Source: an uncultured Clostridium sp.
GTDB taxonomy: Bacteria > Bacillota > Clostridia > Lachnospirales > Lachnospiraceae
Assembly (NCBI GenBank): GCA_934438135.1
Contig: CAKSBP010000013.1
Location: 1 to 64,000, forward strand
Direction of reading: 5' to 3'
DNA length: 64,000 nucleotides
Position 1 is the stretch's first letter; the number at the start of each line of letters is the position of its first letter. Both the position numbers and the translations under genes were made by a program. Below, in pieces: positions 16,804 through 26,200 of the stretch. Under the pieces are notes generated by a model. It worked only from the letters and a program-made list of their open reading frames with translations. It was not told the origin of the DNA and made no database searches.

Positions 16804-17871
16804 ATGGAACGTGAGTTTTGGAAAAATAGGAAAGTATTGATTACGGGACACACTGGATTTAAAGGTTCCTGGCTTTCTATTATGTTAATGAAGATGGGGG
16901 CAGAGGTTATTGGAATTGGATTGGAGCCTTATACAGCACAGGATAATTATGTGGTCACAGGACTGAAGAATAAAATGCAGGAATTTCGTGGTGACATACG
17001 GGATAGAGAATTTCTTCGAAAAGTTTTCAGAGAAGTCCAGCCAGAGATTGTATTTCATCTGGCGGCTCAGCCGTTGGTACGTCTTTCTTATGAAAAACCT
17101 GTTGAGACGTATGAAGTAAATGTAATGGGAACTATGAATATTTTGGAATGTATCCGTCATACAGACAGTGTGAAGGAAGGCATTATGATAACCACGGATA
17201 AATGTTATGAAAATCTGGAGCAGACAAGAGGTTATAAAGAAAACGATCGTTTTGGAGGCTATGATCCATACAGTTCTTCAAAAGGATGTGCGGAAATTCT
17301 AATCTCTTCCTATAGGAACTCCTATTTTCCGACTGCAGAGTATGATAAACATAAAAAAGCACTTGTAAGTGTGCGGGCAGGAAATGTAATTGGTGGAGGA
17401 GATTGGGCAAAAGACCGAATTGTTCCAGATTGTATCCGTGCACTTAGAAATAAAGAATCTATCAAAATTAGAAGTCCTAAAGCGATACGTCCATGGGAAC
17501 ATGTGTTGGAACCACTTTCAGGATACATTCTGCTTGCTGAAAAGCTATATGAGGATCCGGTTCGTTTTTCTGGAGGATGGAATTTTGGCCCAGAGCAGGA
17601 AACGTTTGTTACTGTATGGAATATTGCTCAGAAAATCGTAGATGCCTATGGAACTGGTAAATTAGAAGATATTTCAAATCCTGAGGATGTTCATGAGGCG
17701 AAGCTTTTATTCCTTGATATTACAAAAGCCAAGGAACAGTTAGGGTGGAAGCCGCGGTTATCCATTAATGAAACCATCAATTATACGGTAGAATGGTATC
17801 GAAAATTTGAGCATGAAAATGTTTATGCTTTATGTGAAAAGCAGATTGAGAAATTTTATAAAGTTCTATAA
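16804..17871 (+). CDS. rfbG: CDP-glucose 4,6-dehydratase
   Basis: A 355-residue extended SDR that converts CDP-glucose to CDP-4-keto-6-deoxyglucose. ITGHTGFKGSWLS is the family-specific NAD-binding segment, ITTDKCYEN holds the catalytic threonine-aspartate region, and YSSSK provides the Tyr-Lys pair. WNFGPEQE and PWEHVLEPLSGY are further RfbG landmarks. I chose ATG 16804 with GAGAGGA five bases upstream; a GTG at 16780 would overlap the rfbF stop and add eight residues. It is the last gene of the glycan cluster, followed at once by a terminator hairpin. Confidence 0.93.
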   Translation: MEREFWKNRKVLITGHTGFKGSWLSIMLMKMGAEVIGIGLEPYTAQDNYVVTGLKNKMQEFRGDIRDREFLRKVFREVQPEIVFHLAAQPLVRLSYEKPVETYEVNVMGTMNILECIRHTDSVKEGIMITTDKCYENLEQTRGYKENDRFGGYDPYSSSKGCAEILISSYRNSYFPTAEYDKHKKALVSVRAGNVIGGGDWAKDRIVPDCIRALRNKESIKIRSPKAIRPWEHVLEPLSGYILLAEKLYEDPVRFSGGWNFGPEQETFVTVWNIAQKIVDAYGTGKLEDISNPEDVHEAKLLFLDITKAKEQLGWKPRLSINETINYTVEWYRKFEHENVYALCEKQIEKFYKVL

Positions 17872-17892
17872 ACAATAGAATACGTTATAGGA

Positions 17893-17934
17893 GAAAAGGA
17901 GGAACTGGAGAAATCTAGTTCCTCTTTTCGTATT
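17893..17934 (+). terminator. Intrinsic terminator closing the glycan cluster
   Basis: GAAAAGGAGGAACT pairs with AGTTCCTCTTTTC with one bulged base; a short loop and a T-rich tail follow. It lies 22 bases after rfbG. Confidence 0.75.
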
Positions 17935-18021
17935 TGAAAAATAATATATTTAATTTTATAAAAATAAGTAAAAATATTACGTGGAAAAATATGATGATAC
18001 ATGTTATTATAAAGAAGGTTA

Positions 18022-18051
18022 TTGATAAATATATTATAAAAAATGTATAGT
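18022..18051 (+). promoter_or_regulatory. Candidate promoter for the GLUG-protein genes
   Basis: TTGATA (18022-18027) and TATAGT (18046-18051) are 18 bases apart in a very AT-rich gap of about 300 bases between rfbG and the first GLUG gene. Other AT-rich hexamers are present, so the choice is tentative. Apart from the terminator and this promoter I see nothing else in the gap. Confidence 0.4.
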
Positions 18052-18170
18052 GATAGGAGTGATTGGAAAGAAAATAAGCTTATACTAAATAGAGAAAATT
18101 ACGGGATACAGGTAAATAATATACATAAAGTAAAAATTCTAAATGTAAGAAGAAAGGAAAGATTAAAAAT

Positions 18171-20261
18171 ATGATGAAAAGGCTGAATACTTTTCTTTGT
18201 GTTCTGCTTGTACTGATAATAGTATATCCAGGAAATGCAGGAGTTTATGCCAGCGATGCTGGTAGTCAGGCGGGGACAGATGAAAAGATATCTTTATACT
18301 TGGATGATCCCCCGAAAGTGGACATACAGCTGGCGGTTGGAAATTCAACAGTTGACATGTCAAACTTTCAGGAGGATTTGTGCAACGAGCTTAAGGAACG
18401 AGGAGTAGATACTTCGAACTTTAATATTGTTGCGACACAGCAAAAAACAGTTTCTACGGAGATGGAAGATGCAGCAAAGATATTTAGCAGCTGGGGCAGA
18501 ATTGGATGGAAAGGCCAATGGAGTTATGATAGCAAAAATAAAGTTATTGTAAATGCAGAAAATACAGATAATTACACTGGTTTTTATTATCCAGGATGTT
18601 TTGATTACCGTGATATTGATTTCTCCTATGAGAATACATCGGCAGATCCTGATGATGATGTAATGGGGGCAATGATCCGGTTTAATAAAAATGCAGATGG
18701 AAGTGTTACAACATATACATTTAGTATGGATCGTGGAGATAACGGCGGTGGCGTTTCTACAGCTGAAGGTGGTGGAGGACTTTATAAAATTGTAAATAAG
18801 CCATTCGAAAGAACTAAAGTTACCTTATTGCAGGAAGTAAGTCAAAGATGGAATCGTGGTAGCTGGGACAAATACCGATTTGTAGCTAAAGGGAGCAATA
18901 TAAAAGTGTATATGAATAATCAGTGTATTGTAGATTATACGGACAAGAATAATCCTATTCTGTCTGGTTCTTATGGGTTCTTTTCCTATAGTCAGCCTTA
19001 TGCGAAGTTTCGGAATATTACAATTGTAACAGAGCAGACAAAACCTTTATCCACCGTTTTAACTGATACTAACTGGTCCGATGATTCCATCCATTTTGTC
19101 ATTAATTTAAATGATGAACTGGAATCGTCCCTAAGTACAGATAGCAGCATGCAGAAAACCGCGGATTTTACTAAAGCAAAAGGTATTTACTACATTGGAT
19201 GGGGAAATTCGATAAATCAAACACAATCGTTACAATTTATTGAAAAGAATAACGGAAATGGAACATTTATAGAGAATGGTGATTATAATGCATCTATTGT
19301 GAAAATTGCAAATTACATTTTATACAAGATTACATATTTAGAGGGAAAAGGAACAAAAGATAATCCTTATATGATTCATAATCGAGGACAGATTATCAGT
19401 ATGAAATATAACATGCATGCGTATTATGCACTTGCAGAAAATGTTGATTTTAAAGGAATGACATGGACAGGAATCGGAAGTTCGGACAATCCATTTTGTG
19501 GTGGGTTTGATGGAAGAGGATTCACTGTCAGCAATGTGACTATTTGCTCAGGAAGTTATACTGGATTTTTTGACTATGTCAGCAATGGAGAAATTTGTGA
19601 TTTAAACATTATCAATATTGTTATAAAAGGTGGTTCTCATATCGGTGGTATCGCAGGACATGTAACCGGAAGTAAAACACTTATTGAAAACTGCAGCATA
19701 GAGGAAGCTGTTATTCAAGGAAGCGATAGTGTAGGCGGAATTGTCGGCTGGATAGAAGACGGAAGTATTGTAGGATGCGTAAGTTCTGCTGATGTTTCCG
19801 GAAGTATTTATATTGGCGGAGTTGTAGGTTCTGCTACGGGGGTACTAATAAAAGACTGTTATAGCACTGCAACCGTAACTGGAAAAGAATGCGTTGGTGG
19901 AGTTGCCGGACGCAGCAGTCAATGTAGATTTGAGACATGCCAGAGTATTTCTACGGTTATTGGAAATGACAAAGTCGGAGGTGTTATTGGCTGTCACAAT
20001 GGAAGGAATCAGGACGGGCTGATTTATATACCAGATGTAGTAGAATGTGAGGATTTCTCAACAGTAAAAGGATATTCCAGCATAGGTGGCATTATTGGAT
20101 ACAGTGAGAATACTAATCTGATAAAGTGCATCAGTGGAGGTGTATTAGAGGGAGCTGAAGATTTGGATGGACTGATAGGAAGCAGTGTAGAAGGAAGTCT
20201 GACAGATTGTGATAACTTAGCAAATGTTGTATTTCAGAATCATAGTAATTCATTAGAATAG
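18171..20261 (+). CDS. Secreted protein with LamG-like domain and GLUG repeats
   Basis: A 696-residue exported protein. A signal peptide (KRLNTFLCVLLVLIIVYPG, cut near VYASDA) leads it. Residues about 95-290 look like a concanavalin/LamG-type beta sandwich (FYYPGCFDYRDIDFSY, RFVAKGSNIKVYMNN, GSYGFFSYSQPYAKF). From about 395 a GTKDNPYMI segment begins a module shared with the next gene, followed by GLUG-type repeats of the form Y-(I/V)-GG-(V/I)-(V/A)-G. No LPxTG, lipobox or C-terminal membrane anchor is seen. ATG codons at 18171 and 18174 follow GAAAGGA. It lies 16 bases upstream of the giant GLUG gene, so the two form one unit. A surface adhesin or matrix role is typical of GLUG proteins but is inference here. 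Confidence 0.7.
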   Translation: MMKRLNTFLCVLLVLIIVYPGNAGVYASDAGSQAGTDEKISLYLDDPPKVDIQLAVGNSTVDMSNFQEDLCNELKERGVDTSNFNIVATQQKTVSTEMEDAAKIFSSWGRIGWKGQWSYDSKNKVIVNAENTDNYTGFYYPGCFDYRDIDFSYENTSADPDDDVMGAMIRFNKNADGSVTTYTFSMDRGDNGGGVSTAEGGGGLYKIVNKPFERTKVTLLQEVSQRWNRGSWDKYRFVAKGSNIKVYMNNQCIVDYTDKNNPILSGSYGFFSYSQPYAKFRNITIVTEQTKPLSTVLTDTNWSDDSIHFVINLNDELESSLSTDSSMQKTADFTKAKGIYYIGWGNSINQTQSLQFIEKNNGNGTFIENGDYNASIVKIANYILYKITYLEGKGTKDNPYMIHNRGQIISMKYNMHAYYALAENVDFKGMTWTGIGSSDNPFCGGFDGRGFTVSNVTICSGSYTGFFDYVSNGEICDLNIINIVIKGGSHIGGIAGHVTGSKTLIENCSIEEAVIQGSDSVGGIVGWIEDGSIVGCVSSADVSGSIYIGGVVGSATGVLIKDCYSTATVTGKECVGGVAGRSSQCRFETCQSISTVIGNDKVGGVIGCHNGRNQDGLIYIPDVVECEDFSTVKGYSSIGGIIGYSENTNLIKCISGGVLEGAEDLDGLIGSSVEGSLTDCDNLANVVFQNHSNSLE

Positions 20262-20277
20262 TTATGGAGGAAAAAAA

Positions 20278-23200
20278 TTGAGTAAAATAGGAAAACGCAG
20301 ATTGATTGCATACGTTATGAGTGTAATTATGATGGCATCTATCTGTAGTGATGCAGCACCGGTAAAAGCCAGTGATGGTGAAGATACCACATCACAGCAG
20401 ACAGTAGAACAGACCATGTCTCCAGATGCATCTCCAACAGCAGATGATTCATTACCAGAGGAGACAAAACTACCAGAAGTGACTCAGGGAATCGAAACTC
20501 TGCCACCTGAAGCTGAGGTATCAGAAGTACCAGAGGAGACCAAAGAGCCACAGGTAACAGAAGATACATTGGAAAAGGATGGAGAATACTATCTCTTACA
20601 GAACGCAGATGATTTCGATTTTGTAAGGCAGCATCCAGATGAAAAATATAAACTGAAAAGTGATATTGATTTTAAAGAAGCAGCACTAGAACCGATCGGA
20701 ACCATAGATGTACCATTTTCAGGAGAATTAAATGGAAATGGATGCACTGTAAAAAATCTGACGATTCAGACAGAGCAGGATTATGCAGGATTATTTGGCG
20801 TGATTGAAAATGCATATGTACATGATATGACATTTGAAACGGTTTCGGTGACAGGAAATGATTATGTTGGCAGTCTTGCTGGATATGCAGTTGGAGCAGA
20901 CAAGAAAATTGAAAACTGTACGATTTCCGGGGGCAGCGTAAATGGACATGATTTTACAGGTGGTCTGTTAGGAGCCACGGATGAAAAGAGTACCGTAAGC
21001 AGTACCGTAATTAAAAATGTAAATTCAGATGCTGATGTAACTGCGGATGGAAATAAGACAGGTGGTATTGTTGGTTATATAAAAGGAAGTATTTATGGCA
21101 GCAGCAGTACAGGTGATGTATCCGGATATGACTGCATAGGTGGTATTGCTGGACAGAGTTCTGGTGGAACCATAGAAGTTTCTTATACAAAAGGAAAATT
21201 AACTGGAAATATGTATACCGGCGGTCTGATTGGTATTATGAACGGCGGAACCATAGAACAGTGTTACAGCCTGAAAGAATTAAAGGGAAATGTCTATGCA
21301 GGTGGACTTCTTGGTGAGAGCAGCGGTGGAACGGTAGAGAACAGTTTTGTTATTGGAACAGTAAATGGAAGCAGCTATGTTGGCGGTCTTATTGGTCAAT
21401 GTACAACCATTACCTATTTGACAAACTGTTATGTATCAGCCGTTACTTTGTCAAATGACAGTATGGTTGGAGGAATCTGTAGTAAAGAAGATAATCTTAA
21501 GATTCAGAACAGCTATTTTGATACAACGGTCAGTGAACTGGATGTACAGGCAACCAGTGATGCGGGAAAAACAACTGCTCAGATGAGAAAGCAGGAAAGC
21601 TTTGAAAGCTGGAATTTTAATAGTGTATGGTCAATTGAGGAAGGTCAGTCTTATCCTTATTTAACAAATCTTCCAAAACCAGAAGAGATCGCAGGTCCTC
21701 CAGTAGAGGAAGATATGCAGGGAGATGGAACAAAAGATTCTCCTTATATTGTAAAAACAAAGAAACAGCTTTTCATGATTCAGAATAATTTAAGTGCTTA
21801 TTTTAAACTTGGTGCAGATATTAATCTTGGTGGAATTGAGTGGACGCCAGTTGGAAGCACCAGTATGCCATTTACAGGCGGATTGGATGGAAATGGATTT
21901 TCTATAAGCAATTTCCAGATTACAAAGTCAACAGTTAACTATGTTGGATTCTTTACAGCTGTTTTCAATGCAGAAATTAAAAATATTACGTTTGACCATG
22001 GTGTGATTGCGGCGAAATCTTATGCAGGAACCGTAGCAGGACAGGTTCTTGGAACAGATACGATCTTGGAACAGATTTCAGTTACAAACGCAAGCGTAAG
22101 CGGAACTTCTTATCTGGGAGGTCTGTTTGGAATTGTATCTGCAGCAGCGACGGCACCAATCAGTTTTTGTTATGCAGATGCTACGGTAACAGCAGCAGGA
22201 GAAAGAGCCGGCGCAATTGTTGGTAACCTGACAGGAAGTCTGACTAACAGTTATGCAGCTGGTATTGTAAAAGGAACCAATCATATTGGTGGTTTAGTTG
22301 GATTACAGGCAGGTACAGCTGATTTGACACAGTGTTATAGTAAGGTGTTGGTTGCTGCCACAGGAAAGAACATTGGTGGATTAGTTGGCTGCAAAGTAAA
22401 AGGTACTATCAGCAACAGTTTTGCTCTTGGCGAAGTAAGTGGAACCAGCGTTGTTGGCGGAATTTTAGGTGCTGCAACATCAGCAGTTACAATTAGTAAC
22501 TGTTATGGAGCAGAAAAATTAAGTGGTGCAGCAGCATCTCTTGGTGGCATTGCAGGAAGTATTTCCTATCTTACTATCAAAAATACATGTTACGACGGGA
22601 CCGTAAGCGGTGTTGTACCAAGAGATTTGGTTCAGGTGAGCAAAACAACAAAAGCAATGACGAAAAAGTCTTCTTATACAGAATGGGATTTTGAAACAGT
22701 ATGGGATATGGAAGATGGAAAAACCTATCCATATTTGAAAACTCTTCCAAAACCAGACGGAATTGCTAGCGAAGTGCCGGAAGAACAGACGGGAAGCGGA
22801 ACATTAGAAGATCCTTACGTGATTCGTACAGTAAAAGATTTAGATAATATCCGTTATGAAATGAATGCACACTATGTATTAGGAAATGATATTGATTTAA
22901 ATGGAATGGAATGGATTCCAATCGGAACATCTGCAGCACCATTTACAGGAACACTGGATGGAGCCGGATATCAGATTTTTAATTTTACAATTACATTAAG
23001 TACAATGGAATATGTTGGTTTATTTGGTGTTGTAAAGAATGCAGAAATAAAAAATATTACGGTAAAAGATTATTTAGTAACTGGTAAGAATTATGTTGGT
23101 TCTTTAGCAGGTTCCATACAGGGAACAGGCTGGAACATCATAGATTGTCATGTATCTGGCGGAAAAGTTACCGGTGTTACATCTGTCGGTGGTCTTTTTG

Positions 23201-26200
23201 GTAATACAACAGCAGCTAGTATAAATGATATGTCAGGATGTTCTTCCAGTGCAGAAGTAACTGCTGCAGGAAGTCATGCTGGTGGAATTGTGGGTTCACT
23301 TTCTGGAAAGCTGACAGGAAGTTATGCAGTTGGAAAAGTAACCGGTGCTTCCAATGTTGGAGGTCTTGTTGGATATCAAGTATCTGCATCTTCTATTGCA
23401 GGCTGTTATTCCACAGCAGAGGTGAAAGCCACAACAGCCAGAGCAGGCGGAATTATTGGATATAAAGCTGCTAAGGGAAGCATTTCTAACTGTTATGTAC
23501 TTGGAATCGTTTCTGGTACAGCAGGCGTTGGGGGAATTATTGGTGCTGCAAATGCAGCAGTTATGATTGAAAACAGTTATGTGGCAGCTTCCATTCATGC
23601 AGTAAATAAAACGATAGGAGGAATTGCCGGTGTCGCAACGAATATTACAGTTACAAATAGTTTTTATGATGGACTTTTGTGCGGACTGGCTTCTTCTGGA
23701 GAAGCACAGACAAGTAAGCTGACAGAAAGCCTCATGCGGAAAGCTACTTTTACTGGATGGGATTTTGAAAATACATGGGATATCGAAGAAGGGAAGACGT
23801 ATCCATTTTTACGTAACCTTCCAAAGCCAGCTGGTGTAACTACAGATGTGGAAGCGCTGATTACAGAAGGTGCTGGTACGAAAGAAGACCCATACATAAT
23901 CAGAACGGCAGAACAGCTGCAGGCAGTAAAATATGAAGTAACTGCATACTATAAGCTGGCAGAGGATATTGATTTAGAAGGAGTAGAATGGACACCAATT
24001 GGAACGGCTTCCAAACCATTTTCTGGTGGTTTTGATGGAAATAATCATACAGTCAGCAATTTTATCATTAGTAAAGGAACCGTTGATAACATCGGATTTT
24101 TCGGTGTAATTGGCAGTTCTGAAATTAAAGATTTTACAGTAAGAGATTTCACTGTAAATGGAAAAAATGATGTTGGTGGATTAATTGGTAAAGTAAGTAC
24201 AGCAGACCGTATCCTTACAAACTGTCATGTAGAAAATGGAAAAGTCTGTGGAACAAGCTATGTAGGTGGTCTGATTGGTTTTGTGGCAAAAGTGGGAACC
24301 AGTGATATCGAAGGATGTTCTTCCAATGCAGATGTAATTGGTACGGCCTCTTATACTGGAAACCTGATTGGCTACTTATATGGAAATCTGACGAACTCTT
24401 ATGCAAAAGGTACGACTCAGGGCGAAACGTATGTGGGTGGTCTTGCAGGATACAGTAATGCTGGTGTAATTGATAGATGTTACGCGGTTGTAAAGGCAAC
24501 AAACGGAACATATGTCGGAGGTATTGCTGGTTATAAATACAGCGGTACGATTAAAAATAGTTATGCAGTTGGAAGTATTACAGGAACTAATTACATTGGT
24601 GGAGTTGTTGGAACGGTTTACACAACGATGTATTTAACAAACTGTTACAGCAGTGTCAGCATCAAAGCAGCAGGAGCAAATGTTGGTGGCTTATGTTGTG
24701 CAAACACGAATATAAAAATGGCAGAATGTTATTATGACGGAATGGTAAGTAATTTAAATCCGTTAACAAAATATGACTGTTCTTATCTGACACCAACTTT
24801 AATGCGTCAAGCATCCTTTGCAGGTTGGGATTTTGAAACGGTCTGGAATATAGAGGAAAACAGTTCTTATCCTTATTTAAAGGAATCGGGAAAACCAGAG
24901 GAAGTAACGGTAGAAAAAAAAGACAGCTTCCCAGAAGGAAAAGGTACTGCTGAGGAGCCATATGAGATTACAACAGCAAAACAGCTTAATTTTGTAAAAG
25001 AAGAACCTACGGCATCTTATGTGCTTGTAAATGATATTGATTTAGAAGACAGTGAATGGGAGCCAATTGGAATTAATACAAATGCACCATTTACTGGAAC
25101 ATTTGATGGAAATGGACATGTGATTTCCAACTTTACAGTCAGCCAGAGCACAGCAAGTTCTATCGGTTTCTTTGGTGTAATAAATAATGGAACTGTGAAA
25201 GGTTTGAATTTAGATAATGCCAGAGTTACTGGTAAGAATTATGTCGGAGCATTAGTCGGATACGTAATGGGTACGACATGGGTTATTGATGACTGTCATA
25301 TTACAAATACAAGAACTGCTGGTGTAGGCTGTATCGGTGGGCTTGTTGGTAACGTAGCAGGTGCAGGTAGAGATGGCATTACTAATTCGAGTGCCAAAGT
25401 AGAAGTTGTTGCAACGGGTGATCGTGTTGGAGGACTTGTCGGAAATCTGGTTGGTAATGTGACAAAATGTTATGTAACTGGAAATATCCAGGGTGCCAAT
25501 ATGGTTGGTGGTATCGCAGGATGCAGTGGTTCTGGTGTGATTGAACAGTGTTATGCAACGGGAGATATTACTGGTGCTACGAAGACAGCAGGCCTTGTTG
25601 GCTATAAAACAGCAGGAAAAATTGAGAACTGTTACAATTTAGGTACGGTAACAGGAACCAATTATGTAAGTGGTATTTTAGGTGCAGCTGCATCAACCAA
25701 AGTTTCTATTACAAACTGTTATACCGCAGCCGTTATTACTGGAACTGGTACTTATGTTGGCGGTATTTATGGAACCAAAGGTGCTGTTGCAGCAGTAAAC
25801 AGCTATTATAACAGAACTGTGAATCCTTCTCTTACAGTAGTAGACGCTCATGCAAGATATACCAGCGGTTTAAAGAGAAGAGCAAACTTTACGGATTGGG
25901 ATTTTGACACAATCTGGAGCATTCATGAATATAAAACCTATCCATCTTTACAAGGAATGGATGAACCAGAAGGTATTGAGGGACCAGTGGCAACGGATTT
26001 ACCAGAAGGTTCTGGAACCAAAGAAGACCCTTATATGATTAAGACAAAACAGCAGTTGATAAGCGTAAAATATGATTTAACTGCTTATTATGAAATTGCA
26101 AATGATATTGATTTAGGCGGAATGGAATGGGAGCCGATTGGTAATTTTGAAACTCCATTTACTGGACATTTAAATGGTAATGGATTTACGGTTTCTAATT

